Assembly: GCA_903644065.1 (NCBI GenBank)
Contig: CAHJXF010000005.1
Location: 1 to 34,831 of the forward strand
Reading direction: 5' to 3'
DNA length: 34,831 bases
Source: Betaproteobacteria bacterium
GTDB taxonomy: Bacteria; Pseudomonadota; Gammaproteobacteria; Burkholderiales; Burkholderiaceae_D
The position numbers were made by a program, and so were the translations under genes. The first letter of the stretch is position 1. Every line of letters starts with the position of its first letter. The notes below the pieces were generated by a model. It was given only the letters and a program-made list of their open reading frames with translations, ran no database searches and had not been told where the DNA came from. This document shows positions 24,599 to 34,831 of the stretch, in pieces.

Positions 24599-25981
24599 AT
24601 GTTCAATCGTTCCACCCTGCGTCGCGGGCTCCTCGCGCCGCTCGCGATTCTCGCCGCAGTCGTCTCGACGCCCGCGTCCGCCATCACCGACGTGCGCGTC
24701 TGGCATTCGATGACCGGCGTGTCCGCGCAGACCTTCGAGACGATGGTCGAGAGCTTCAACGGCAGCCAGAAGAACTACCGCGTCGACCTCGTCTTCAAGG
24801 GCGACGACAAGGCCACCACGGCGGCGGGCATCGCGGCGCTCAGCCTGCCCGACGGCCCGGACCTGCTGCAGGTCAGCGATGTCGGGTCGGGCGACGTGCT
24901 GGCCGTGAAGAACGGCGTCAAGCCGATCCACGAGATCCTGCCGCTCGCCAAGTCGAAGGACTTCGACTTCTTCATTCCCGGCGCGGTGGCGTTCATGAAG
25001 GACGAGCGCAACCGGCTGCGCGCCTTTCCGCTCGAGGCCTCGGTGCCGGTGCTGCTCTACAACAAGGCCGCCTACGCGAAAGCCGGCCTGCCGACCGACG
25101 CGCCGCCGGCGACCTGGCGCGACCTGCAGAAGCAGCTCATCGTGTTGCAGGACGCGGGCAAGGGCATGAAGTGCAGCTACACCAGCAGCGACCAGGCGTG
25201 GATCCATATCGAGAACCTGGGCGCGCTGCACGGCGAGGCGATCGCCACCAGGAACAACGGACTCGACGGCGGCGGGGCGACGCTGACCTTCAACGACCTG
25301 CTGCACGTCCGGCACATCGCGCTGATGACGAGCTGGGTCAAGAGCGAGCTGTACCGGCCGTCGGGCCACGGCGAAGAGGGCGACGCGCGCTTCGCCTCCG
25401 GCGAATGCGGCGTGCTGACGACCGCGAGCGGGTCGCTCGGCGACATCGCGAAGGCCGCCCGCTTCAACATCGGCGTCGCGCCGCTGCCGTTCTACGAGGA
25501 GGGCGCGCGGCAGCCGGTCAACACGCTGGTCGGCGGGTCCGCGCTGTGGGCCGCCGAAGGCCGCACGCGCGACGTCTACAACGGCATCGCGACGTTCCTC
25601 GCCTATCTCGCGACCCCGGTCATCGCGGTCGAATGGCACCAGAAGACCGGCAGCCTGCCGTGGACCAGCGCCGCGTACCTGGTGTCGGAGCGCACCGGCT
25701 ACTACGACAAGTACCCCGGCCTCGCCGCCGTGATGAAGGGTGCCGCGACGTCCCAGGCGGCCACGTCCCGCGGCATCCGCCTGCCCGCCTACGACAAGGT
25801 GCGCGACATCATGGATGCGCAGCTCGACGCGGTGTGGTCGGGCGAGAAGCCGCCGAAGCTCGGCCTCGACGACGCGGTGCGTCTCGGCGACGACGCGATG
25901 AAGCAGGCGGTCGCCTTGCCGGAGCCGCCGAAGGCCCGGCCCGGCAAGGCGCCGAAGAAGGGTGTCTCGTCCCGGACCTGA
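24599..25981 (+). CDS. ugpB: sn-Glycerol-3-phosphate-binding periplasmic protein UgpB
   Basis: 460 aa. The signal peptide runs MFNRSTLRRGLLAPLAILAA... to PASA (about residue 28). The mature protein starts ITDVRVWHSMTG and continues with segments characteristic of UgpB: LLQVSDVGSG, VPVLLYNKAAYAKAGLP, GMKCSY, then ATRNNGLDG, ASGSLGDI and AVEWHQKTGSLP. It binds glycerol-3-phosphate or glycerophosphodiesters for uptake. A C-terminal Pro/Lys-rich extension (from about 445) is longer than in E. coli UgpB. No ugpA, ugpE or ugpC follows; instead the next gene is ugpQ, which overlaps it by 20 bp. Confidence 0.92.
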   Translation: MFNRSTLRRGLLAPLAILAAVVSTPASAITDVRVWHSMTGVSAQTFETMVESFNGSQKNYRVDLVFKGDDKATTAAGIAALSLPDGPDLLQVSDVGSGDVLAVKNGVKPIHEILPLAKSKDFDFFIPGAVAFMKDERNRLRAFPLEASVPVLLYNKAAYAKAGLPTDAPPATWRDLQKQLIVLQDAGKGMKCSYTSSDQAWIHIENLGALHGEAIATRNNGLDGGGATLTFNDLLHVRHIALMTSWVKSELYRPSGHGEEGDARFASGECGVLTTASGSLGDIAKAARFNIGVAPLPFYEEGARQPVNTLVGGSALWAAEGRTRDVYNGIATFLAYLATPVIAVEWHQKTGSLPWTSAAYLVSERTGYYDKYPGLAAVMKGAATSQAATSRGIRLPAYDKVRDIMDAQLDAVWSGEKPPKLGLDDAVRLGDDAMKQAVALPEPPKARPGKAPKKGVSSRT

Positions 25982-26756
25982 CCGCGTGGCGGGTCGCGGG
26001 CGATGGGCCTGGCCGCGCCGCATCGCGCATCGCGGCGGCGGAACGCTGGCGCCCGAGAACACCATCGCCGCGATCAGCGAAGGCATCGCCCGCGGCTATC
26101 GGGCGGTGGAAGTCGACGTGATGCTGACGGGCGACGACGTACCGGTGCTGATGCACGATGCCGTGCTCGGCCGGACGGTCGGCGGCCCGGGCCGCGTGGC
26201 GGACCTGTCCTACGCGGCATTGTCGCGGTGCGACGCGGGCGGCTGGTTCGAGGCCCGCTTCGCCGGCGAGCCGGTACCGCGCTACGAGGACGCGATCGCG
26301 TTCTGCCGCCGCCACGGCGTGTGGATGAACGTCGAGATCAAGCCGTCGCCCGGCCACGAGGCGAGGACGGGCCGCATCGTGGCGTCGATCACGGCCGCGT
26401 GGTTCACGGTCGACGCCGCCGGTCGACCGCTGCTCTCGTCGTTCAGCATCGCCGCGCTCGACGCCGCGCGCGATGCGGCACCGCGGATCGATCGCGGGCT
26501 GCTGGTCGAAGCCGTCGACGACGGTTGCCTGGCGATCGCCGCATCGCTCGAATGCGTCAGCGTGCACGCCGGCCAGCGCACGCTCGACGCGTCGACCATC
26601 GAGCGGGTCCACGCCGCCGGCTTCGGCGTCGCCGGCTATACGGTCGACGCTCCGCAGCGCGTCGCGGAACTGGAGCGAGCCGGCATCGATGCGCTGTTCG
26701 TCGATCGCCTCGACCTCGTGCCGCCCACCCGCCCGGAGGCGCCCGCTCAGAAGTGA
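25962..26756 (+). CDS. ugpQ: Glycerophosphodiester phosphodiesterase UgpQ
   Basis: 264 aa cytoplasmic GDPD-family enzyme that hydrolyses glycerophosphodiesters to glycerol-3-phosphate and an alcohol. The active site is complete: AHRGG with H23-R24, ENT at 32-34, E50-x-D52 as metal ligands and H65-D66 as the second acid/base; NVEIKP follows mid-domain. The start is uncertain. GTG 25962 overlaps ugpB by 20 bp; GTG 25986, just after the ugpB stop, would place the HRGG motif close to the N-terminus as in E. coli. It ends 10 bp inside the 3' end of convergent pagL. Confidence 0.9.
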   Translation: MSRPGPDRVAGRGRWAWPRRIAHRGGGTLAPENTIAAISEGIARGYRAVEVDVMLTGDDVPVLMHDAVLGRTVGGPGRVADLSYAALSRCDAGGWFEARFAGEPVPRYEDAIAFCRRHGVWMNVEIKPSPGHEARTGRIVASITAAWFTVDAAGRPLLSSFSIAALDAARDAAPRIDRGLLVEAVDDGCLAIAASLECVSVHAGQRTLDASTIERVHAAGFGVAGYTVDAPQRVAELERAGIDALFVDRLDLVPPTRPEAPAQK

Positions 26757-27379
26757 TACGCGTAGCGCAGCTGCCCCAGGTCCTCGCCGGGATTGGGGTG
26801 CTTGATGCCGGCGTTCGAGTAGTGCTGGATGCGCAGCGAGACTTCGTGCTCCCGGTTCGTGCCGAAGCGTTTGCCGATGCCGACGTGGTCGCCGAATTCG
26901 AAGGTCGTGGAGAAGCTGCGATCACGGCTCATGAAGATCGGCGTGATGGCGTTGACGCCGATGCCGACCTCGAGGAAGACGCCGCCGAGCGCCGGTCCGA
27001 ACGTGTAGCGCACCACCGGCGTCAGCCCGATCTGCGTGACGTGGTGGTCGGCGTCGCGATCGTGCGGATGCACGTTCCAGCGCCCGAGCGAGAATTCGCC
27101 GTACACGTCCCACGGCTGCAGCGAGGCGTCGGGCCAGAGACTCGCCGTGGCGCCGATGGTGGCGCTCGTCACCGCCACGTCGCCTCGTCCCACCTCGCCG
27201 AACACGGAGGGATCGTGCTCGGCACCGCATGCCGCGGCCGTGCACAGCGCGATGACACCGCCCGCCGCGAGCCGCGCGAGAGGACCGAGAGGAGCGAGCC
27301 ACCGGGTCGGTGACGGCGAGGACGGGGATTCGTTGTCGCTGGCGAACGGGCTGCGGGGTCCCGAAGGGTCGGCGTTCAT
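26747..27379 (-). CDS. pagL: PagL-type lipid A 3-O-deacylase
   Basis: 210 aa outer-membrane beta-barrel enzyme that removes the 3-O acyl chain of lipid A. The PagL signature HYSNAG holds the catalytic H186 and S188; E199 or D200 would be the third residue. The chain ends YAYHF, with a terminal aromatic residue suited for barrel assembly, and strands alternate as expected ([20 protein letters not shown]). A hydrophobic signal segment (about 29-52) is preceded by about 25 polar residues, an unusually long n-region, so the true start may be further downstream. The ATG at 27379 follows a GAGAGA ribosome site. Divergent from alaS. Confidence 0.88.
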   Translation of the reverse strand: MNADPSGPRSPFASDNESPSSPSPTRWLAPLGPLARLAAGGVIALCTAAACGAEHDPSVFGEVGRGDVAVTSATIGATASLWPDASLQPWDVYGEFSLGRWNVHPHDRDADHHVTQIGLTPVVRYTFGPALGGVFLEVGIGVNAITPIFMSRDRSFSTTFEFGDHVGIGKRFGTNREHEVSLRIQHYSNAGIKHPNPGEDLGQLRYAYHF

Positions 27380-27442
27380 TGGGTTCTCTCGATTGATGCG
27401 ACCGTTGCAATTCTTCGTGGCTGCGCCGACATGCGGCCCGTA

Positions 27443-27509
27443 CCGGTCCGGTCGCTGCGCCGCTGCGGACCGGATGCGGCAGGCATCCAAGCGTCGCAGT
27501 GCGCGACGC
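27443..27509. other. Two perfect hairpins in the pagL-alaS intergenic region
   Basis: CCGGTCCG (27443-27450) pairs with CGGACCGG (27466-27473) around 15 bases; GCGTCGC (27491-27497) pairs with GCGACGC (27503-27509) around 5 bases. They lie 115-180 bases before the alaS start. E. coli AlaRS represses its own gene by binding a palindrome at the promoter, so a control role is conceivable but unproven; no clear promoter hexamers accompany them. Confidence 0.3.
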
Positions 27510-27623
27510 TGTGCGGCAGGTGAACCCGGTCAGTTAGCATTCAGGGTTCTCGGTCGAACGCCTGTCCGTCCGGTCCCAAACTGGATGTCGGACCAGTCCT
27601 ACATGAAAGTTGCGCAAATTCCC

Positions 27624-30298
<2,675 letters not shown>

Positions 30299-30302
<4 letters not shown>

Positions 30303-30928
30303 GGTCCGCATCGCGCATCGCGGCCGACGACCTGCGCATCCGTCGGGCCGAGCCGACGGACTACGCTGCCGTTCGCGACATCATGGCGAGTCGCGCCACT
30401 TACGCGAATACGTTGCAGCTGCCGTTTCCGTCTCTGGAGCAGTGGCGCGAACGCATGGCGCGGTCCGACGGCACGGACTGCGCGATCGTCGCGGAGGCGC
30501 GCCAGGCAGGCCAGGCAGGCCAGGCGGGTCAGGCGAGCCAGGCGGGCCAGGCAGGCCCGGCAGGTGAGGCGGGCGAGGCGTTCACCGTCGTCGGGCATCT
30601 GGTCCTCGACATGGCGAAGCAGCAACGCCGCAGTCATGTCTGCGCGCTCGGCATGAGCGTGCGTCACGACTGGCAGGGACGCGGCGTCGGGACCGTCCTG
30701 CTGGCGGCGGCCATCGATCGCGCGGACAACTGGATGAACGTCCTGCGCATCGAGCTCACGGTATTCGTCGACAACGAGGCGGCCTGTGCGCTCTATCGCC
30801 GCCACGGTTTCGTGATCGAGGGCCGCCATCGCGCCCACGCGATGCGCGATGGCGCGTTCGTCGATGCGTTCACGATGGCCCGCCTGCATCCGCGGCCGGC
30901 CCGGTTGCCGGCGACGGTCGAGGGGTGA
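30299..30928 (+). CDS. yhhY: YhhY-type amino-acid N-acetyltransferase with a collagen-like insert
   Basis: 209 aa GNAT protein. It follows E. coli YhhY (AaaT, an amino-acid acetyltransferase) block by block: [42 protein letters not shown], then the acetyl-CoA loop QGRGVG (126-131) and [22 protein letters not shown] with VDAFTMARL at the end. Between two core beta strands, where YhhY has a tight turn, eight 9-bp repeats encode residues 69-92 ([24 protein letters not shown]). The catalytic core is intact, so the protein should be active. The GTG start overlaps the alaS stop, implying translational coupling. Confidence 0.88.
30503..30574 (+). repeat. In-frame 9-bp minisatellite in the yhhY homologue
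   Basis: Eight direct 9-bp units of the form CAGGCxGGx (CAGGCAGGC, CAGGCGGGT and close variants). The unit length is a multiple of three, so copy changes lengthen or shorten the protein without breaking it. The peptide has Gly-X-Y triplet spacing like bacterial collagen-like repeats, with one Gly-to-Ser interruption at unit 4. Confidence 0.9.
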
Positions 30929-30932
30929 CGCC

Positions 30933-31136
30933 GTGCTGATCCGTCTCGCGACCCTGGCGCTCGTGGCGGTCATCTCCGGCTGCGCCGTCGTCGCCGTGGC
31001 CGACGCGGTGGGCACCGTCGCGGTGAAGACCGTCGGCGTGGCCGCCGACGCCGCGATCGGCACCGTCAAGATCGTCGGCAAGGGCGTCGGCAAGGCGGCC
31101 GACGCGACGCTCGGCAGCGACCGGGACGCGAAGTGA
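30933..31136 (+). CDS. Small lipoprotein
   Basis: 67 aa from a GTG at 30933, preceded by GAGGGG about 7 bases upstream. The N-terminus is a lipoprotein signal with lipobox ISGC, Cys17 being the lipidated residue. The mature part is an Ala/Val/Gly-rich run with imperfect repeats (VKTVGVAADAAIGTVKIVGKGVGKAADA) ending in a charged tail, similar in style to small envelope lipoproteins of unknown role. It is 4 bp after the acetyltransferase stop, so it belongs to the alaS transcript. Confidence 0.75.
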   Translation: MLIRLATLALVAVISGCAVVAVADAVGTVAVKTVGVAADAAIGTVKIVGKGVGKAADATLGSDRDAK

Positions 31137-31176
31137 CTGGGCAGCGCGGCGCCCGCATCGCGCTGCGGGTGCCGGC

Positions 31177-31719
31177 TTGAGCGCGGCGGCCTGGCGCTTC
31201 TGCCCGCGCTGCGCGACGCCGCTCGCATCGCGCGAGGCGGGCGGGCGACCGCGCCTCGCGTGCCCGGCCTGCGACTTCGTCCACTGGGACAATCCGCTGC
31301 CGGTGCTGGCCGGCCTCGTCGAGTACGACGGCCGCATCCTGCTGGCGCGCAACGCCCAATGGACCCACGGCCTCTATGCGCTGATCACCGGATTCATGGA
31401 GGCCGACGAGACGCCGGAGCAGGGCATGGCCCGCGAACTGAAGGAAGAGACCGACCTCGACGCCGACCGCATGACGCTGATCGGCGTCTACGAGTTCATG
31501 CGGAAGAACGAGCTGATCATCGCCTATCATGTCGAGGCCAGCGGCACCATCAAGCTGAGCGAGGAACTGGCCGACTTCCGTCTCGTCGCGCCCGAACGCC
31601 TCAGGCCGTGGCGCGCGGGCACCGGCTACGCGATGGCCGACTGGATGCGGGCTCGGGGCCTGCCGGTCGAGTTCGTCGACCTGCCGTCCCGCCCGACCAC
31701 CGAGTCACCGAACTCGTGA
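31177..31719 (+). CDS. Nudix hydrolase with N-terminal zinc ribbon
   Basis: 180 aa. A zinc ribbon (C9-x2-C12 and C29-x2-C32) precedes the Nudix fold. The Nudix box runs from G72 to L94 with E78, R86-E87 and E90-E91 in place; its usual second glycine is D93. The enzyme should hydrolyse a nucleoside diphosphate linked to another group, in the style of small NADH-pyrophosphatase relatives, substrate unknown. The start appears to be TTG at 31177; no better start keeps the zinc ribbon. It follows the lipoprotein by 40 bp and precedes a TusA-like gene by 32 bp. Confidence 0.87.
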   Translation: MSAAAWRFCPRCATPLASREAGGRPRLACPACDFVHWDNPLPVLAGLVEYDGRILLARNAQWTHGLYALITGFMEADETPEQGMARELKEETDLDADRMTLIGVYEFMRKNELIIAYHVEASGTIKLSEELADFRLVAPERLRPWRAGTGYAMADWMRARGLPVEFVDLPSRPTTESPNS

Positions 31720-31751
31720 CCGCTCACCGAGCAACCGACCCGAAGAATCGC

Positions 31752-31991
31752 ATGTCGAACGAACCGACCATCGACGCCGAAGTGGATGCCCGCGGGCTGG
31801 CGTGTCCGCTGCCGATCCTGCGGGCCAAGAAGGCGCTGTCCGCCCTCGAGAGCGGCAAGCTGCTCCGCGTGCTGGCCACCGACCCGGGTTCGGTGCGCGA
31901 CTTCCAGGCGTTCTCGCGGCAGACCGGCAACGAGCTGGTGGCCCAGGTGCAGACCGGGACCGTGTGGTCCCACGTCATGCGGCGCCGCTGA
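31752..31991 (+). CDS. TusA-family sulfur-carrier protein
   Basis: 79 aa, the size of TusA/SirA/YeeD proteins. The single conserved cysteine is C18 in the CPLP motif (ARGLACPLPILRAKKAL), which carries persulfide sulfur for tRNA thiolation or sulfur metabolism. The C-terminal half with ATDPGSVRDFQAFSRQTGNELV is typical. GAAGAA lies about 6 bases before the ATG. No other tus or dsr gene is in the window, so its sulfur partners are elsewhere. Converges on the AsmA-family gene with a 12-bp gap. Confidence 0.9.
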   Translation: MSNEPTIDAEVDARGLACPLPILRAKKALSALESGKLLRVLATDPGSVRDFQAFSRQTGNELVAQVQTGTVWSHVMRRR

Positions 31992-32003
31992 CCGCGATGC
32001 TCG

Positions 32004-34037
32004 TCAGGACGCGCTGGCCTGCCGGGCGGGCTTCCCCTTCGACGAGCCCTTGGCGGGCTTGACCTGCTCCGGCGAGTCGGTGTTCTTCACCGGCGCGCCC
32101 TTGATCTTCGACAGCAGCACGTCGCAGTCGGCGTCCTTGCCCGGCCCGGTCTCGATCAACGGCAGCACCGCCAGCAGCGGATTGACGAAGCCGAGCGCCA
32201 CCGCGCCGCCGACTCGCGCCGCGAGCGTCGCGTAGTCGGGCTGCACGCTCGGGTTGGCGAACGTGCCGTCGACATGGAAGGGCGTGCGCAGCACCACGAT
32301 GCTCTTCTGCTTCGGCAGCGGCGTGATCTTGAAGGCCATCTTCTCGTTCTTAAAATCGGCGTTGCCGACGAACGTGATGACGTTGATGTCGGTGTCGATC
32401 AGCGACGTGTCGGTCGTGAAGTCGCCGTTCTTCATCGAGAAGTCGCCGACCGCGCAGGCGATCTTGGAGTTCTGGTCGCCGAGCAGGTAGCGCACCACCT
32501 GGGGACCCTGCAGGCCGATCAGTTCGAGCAGCAGCGAGCTCGACTCGCCGCGTCCCATCGCGACCTGCGCGCTGCCGTTGGCCGTGGCCATCATCGCGCC
32601 GATCGAGTTGCCGCGCCCGTCGAGCTTCACTGCGCCGTTGAGCCGTCCGAGCGATGCGCGCCCGCCCTCCGTGACCTTGGGCGTCAGGCGCGCTAGCGAC
32701 AGGTCGTCGAACTTCGCGTCGACCGTCGCATGCATCGGCTGCGCGCTGCCGTCGAAGCGGAAGTTGCCGCCCATCTTGCCGTCCGCGAAGCCGAACGCGA
32801 GCGGGGTGAACGACAGCACGCGATCCTGCATCGTCGCGTGAATCTCGAGGTTGTCGAACGGGATCGAACCGGCGTTCTTGATGTGCTTGGCCTGGTAGTG
32901 CACGTCGGCATCGAGCGTGTTCCATTTCTCGGTGCTGAAGGTCTGCTGCGGCATCAGCTTCTCGGGCTTGGTCGCGTCGATGACCCTCGGCGCGACCGCG
33001 GGCTCGGGCTTCTTGCCGGTCATCGGCGCGAAGTCGGCGAGGTCGAGATCATTGGACGACATCGTGCCCGACACGAACGGCCGCTCGCGCTTCTCGAACG
33101 CGACCGATCCGCCGATGTCGCTCGACCCCATGCGGCCGGTGAAGTCCTCGTAGCGATAGACCCCGTCCGCGATGCGCACGTGGCCCGCCGTCTGGTATGC
33201 GGGCGTCTCGGGCAGGCCGACGCCGATGATGCGGTACCAGTCGCCGAGGTTGGCGCCGGCCAGCGTCACCTGCAGGTCGGCCGCCTTGAAGTTGGAGATG
33301 CCGGTGACCGTACCCTTCGCCGACACGCGGCTCGCGCCGATGCTCGCTTTCAGGTCGAGCGGATAGGCCGTGTCCTGGTCGCGCAGCTTGAGCAGGTCGC
33401 CGCCGGACGCATCGACCTTCAGCGGCAGGCCGTTGTACTTGCCGGTGGCCTTGGCGCCGAAGCCGTCGGTGCTGCCGCCGCCCTGCGTGTCGACCTTCGC
33501 GCCGGTCAGCGTGGCGAGATCGACCTGCACGTCGGTGTCCCTGGCCTTCACCACGTAGCCGATGTGACCCTGCTCGATGCCCAACTCCTCGATCACGATC
33601 GACGTGCTCGAGTCGCTCTGCTGCTTGTCGAACAGCCAGTTGCGCTTGTTGTCGGGGCCTTCCTCGAGGTTCACGACGGGATGCACGACGTCGAGTCGCT
33701 TGAGCACGAGTCGCTGGTGCAGCAACGCGCCGAGCGAGACCTTCGCGTCGACATGCTCGATGGAGGCCATCTGCGGGGTCGACGCCCACGACGGGTTGCC
33801 GAGCTGCAGGCCGTCGATCGTGATCCGCGGACCCTGCAGCCAGTACAGCCACACGTCGCCGTTGATCGCGAAGCTGCGGCCGGTCCCGTCGCCGACCTTC
33901 TTGGCGATGGTGTCGCGCAGGAAATTGAGCTTCCAGGGGAACAGGAACGCGATGAATAGCAAGACGAGCACCGCGACCGGCGCCCACCACCACGAGAGGC
34001 GGCGTCGCGGCCGCGAGGATTGTTCGAAGGTCGTCAT
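32004..34037 (-). CDS. AsmA-family inner-membrane protein (YhjG-like)
   Basis: 677 aa. One N-terminal membrane anchor (about 16-34, WWWAPVAVLVLLFIAFLFP) is followed by a long periplasmic beta-rich domain of the AsmA type; ITIDGLQLGNPSW and the later VTFVGNADFKNEKMAF block resemble YhjG. The family is thought to help lipid transport or outer-membrane assembly. A Lys/Ser/Pro-rich tail (from about 650) is probably disordered. It lies downstream of dut on the same strand with a 90-bp gap; it may share its transcript. Confidence 0.88.
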   Translation of the reverse strand: MTTFEQSSRPRRRLSWWWAPVAVLVLLFIAFLFPWKLNFLRDTIAKKVGDGTGRSFAINGDVWLYWLQGPRITIDGLQLGNPSWASTPQMASIEHVDAKVSLGALLHQRLVLKRLDVVHPVVNLEEGPDNKRNWLFDKQQSDSSTSIVIEELGIEQGHIGYVVKARDTDVQVDLATLTGAKVDTQGGGSTDGFGAKATGKYNGLPLKVDASGGDLLKLRDQDTAYPLDLKASIGASRVSAKGTVTGISNFKAADLQVTLAGANLGDWYRIIGVGLPETPAYQTAGHVRIADGVYRYEDFTGRMGSSDIGGSVAFEKRERPFVSGTMSSNDLDLADFAPMTGKKPEPAVAPRVIDATKPEKLMPQQTFSTEKWNTLDADVHYQAKHIKNAGSIPFDNLEIHATMQDRVLSFTPLAFGFADGKMGGNFRFDGSAQPMHATVDAKFDDLSLARLTPKVTEGGRASLGRLNGAVKLDGRGNSIGAMMATANGSAQVAMGRGESSSLLLELIGLQGPQVVRYLLGDQNSKIACAVGDFSMKNGDFTTDTSLIDTDINVITFVGNADFKNEKMAFKITPLPKQKSIVVLRTPFHVDGTFANPSVQPDYATLAARVGGAVALGFVNPLLAVLPLIETGPGKDADCDVLLSKIKGAPVKNTDSPEQVKPAKGSSKGKPARQASAS

Positions 34038-34127
34038 GGGTGATGTGATCTCGCGGTGCGATCCGGGTTCCGGCGGGTCGTCCGGATGTCCAGTGGTTGC
34101 GTGCCGAGCGTCGCGACGGCTGCGTTG

Positions 34128-34574
34128 TCAGCCGCGGCCGGAACTGCCGAAGCCGCCGGTGCCGCGCTGCGATGCGTCGAAGGTGTCGACGATATCAAAA
34201 ACGCCCTGGACGACCGGCACGATGACCAGTTGCGCGATGCGTTCCATGGGCTCGAGAACGAACGGCTCGAGACCGCGGTTCCAGACGCTGATCATCAGCT
34301 GGCCCTGGTAGTCGGAGTCGATCAGGCCGACCAGGTTGCCGAGCACGATGCCGTGCTTGTGGCCGAGCCCCGAGCGCGGCAGGATCATCGCCGCGTAGCC
34401 GGGGTCCTCGAGATGGATGGCGAGACCGGTCGGAACCAGCGACGTGCCCGCCGGCGCGAGCGTCGTCGCCTCGTCGATCGCGGCGCGCAGGTCGAGTCCG
34501 GCGCTGCCCGGCGTCGCATAGCGCGGCATGCGGTCCGCGAGGCGGGCGTCGAGGATGCGGACGGCGATCCTCAT
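34128..34574 (-). CDS. dut: dUTP diphosphatase
   Basis: 148 aa trimeric dUTPase that hydrolyses dUTP to dUMP and pyrophosphate, keeping uracil out of DNA. All five family motifs are visible: [10 protein letters not shown] (motif 1), [11 protein letters not shown] (2), [12 protein letters not shown] (3, with the catalytic aspartate), [11 protein letters not shown] (4) and the glycine-rich [12 protein letters not shown] tail (5) that closes over the substrate. The length matches E. coli Dut. It lies 25 bp after a small membrane-protein gene on the same strand. Confidence 0.97.
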   Translation of the reverse strand: MRIAVRILDARLADRMPRYATPGSAGLDLRAAIDEATTLAPAGTSLVPTGLAIHLEDPGYAAMILPRSGLGHKHGIVLGNLVGLIDSDYQGQLMISVWNRGLEPFVLEPMERIAQLVIVPVVQGVFDIVDTFDASQRGTGGFGSSGRG

Positions 34575-34599
34575 GCGGCAGGCCGAGCAGAGCGGACGC

Positions 34600-34827
34600 T
34601 CACGTCGTCGTCGTCGTGCCGCGACCGCCGTCCATCGTGCGGCGGATCGCGTCGCGCAGGCGCCGCACGCCCCACGTCAGCAACGCGCCGCCGACCAGGA
34701 GGACGGCGACCGACGCGGCGGGCCAGACGAAGCCGACGATCACGAGCAGGCCGCCGAGCACGGTCGCGGCGAAGGCCGCGAGGAGGGCTCGTCCCGGCGC
34801 GCCGCGCCGCAGGATCTCGCCGCTCAT
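34600..34827 (-). CDS. Small two-helix membrane protein
   Basis: 75 aa with two hydrophobic segments (about 14-33 and 36-53) and a basic C-terminal tail that ends in five threonines encoded by a short trinucleotide run. No family is recognised. It is upstream of dut on the same strand. The start at 34827 is four bases from the window end, so a longer upstream start cannot be excluded. Confidence 0.6.
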   Translation of the reverse strand: MSGEILRRGAPGRALLAAFAATVLGGLLVIVGFVWPAASVAVLLVGGALLTWGVRRLRDAIRRTMDGGRGTTTTT

Positions 34828-34831
34828 CGAA

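Noticed and set aside
30503-30574. Frame-disrupting insertion in the yhhY homologue
   Set aside because: All units are 9 bp, the frame is kept and the C-terminal acetyltransferase blocks are complete.

Overview
The window is GC-rich chromosomal DNA of a beta-proteobacterium, most likely of the order Burkholderiales. The basis is base composition, frequent GTG/TTG starts, and the gene content: a boxABC benzoyl-CoA epoxidation cluster with a BoxR/BzdR-type regulator, LivKHMGF transport and a beta-type alaS. Family and genus cannot be fixed from the sequence alone. No rRNA, tRNA, transposase, phage gene or CRISPR array was seen.

Layout. 1-76: start of a leftward Tat-exported protein cut by the window edge. 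321-1439: an orphan Rieske oxygenase alpha subunit. 1552-10910 (minus strand): benzoate-CoA ligase, an alpha/beta hydrolase, a five-gene branched-chain/aromatic-acid type ABC importer (livK-H-M-G-F) and an aldehyde dehydrogenase. 11128-16872 (plus strand): boxR, boxC, boxB, boxA. These two blocks form one divergent benzoate regulon: uptake, activation to benzoyl-CoA, epoxidation by BoxAB, ring opening by BoxC, then probably semialdehyde oxidation. Sites of the BzdR/BoxR type TGCA-N6-TGCA lie in the boxR-boxC spacer (three) and in front of bclA (one). REPIN-like inverted repeats sit in the livK-livH, boxC-boxB and boxB-boxA spacers.

17051-17742: a leftward membrane protein/XRE regulator pair with a palindrome inside its promoter. 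17944-20582: a rightward set with an SDR protein lacking the catalytic Tyr, a DsbA-fold isomerase, a RutE-like reductase and a RimJ-like acetyltransferase. 20766-22450: a YadGH-type ABC exporter. 22466-24503 (minus): a class III CoA-transferase followed by mntP, with a yybP-ykoY manganese riboswitch between them. 24599-26756: ugpB and ugpQ without the rest of the Ugp importer. 26747-27379 (minus): a PagL-type lipid A deacylase. 27624-31991: alaS, a YhhY-type acetyltransferase carrying an in-frame collagen-like minisatellite, a small lipoprotein, a Nudix hydrolase and a TusA-family protein. 32004-34827 (minus): AsmA/YhjG-family protein, dut and a small membrane protein.

No clearly new multi-gene system was found. 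The most unusual signals are the repeat architecture of the box/liv transcripts, the matching operator blocks in the two divergent promoters, the minisatellite in the YhhY homologue, and mutually exclusive hairpins in the yadG leader.
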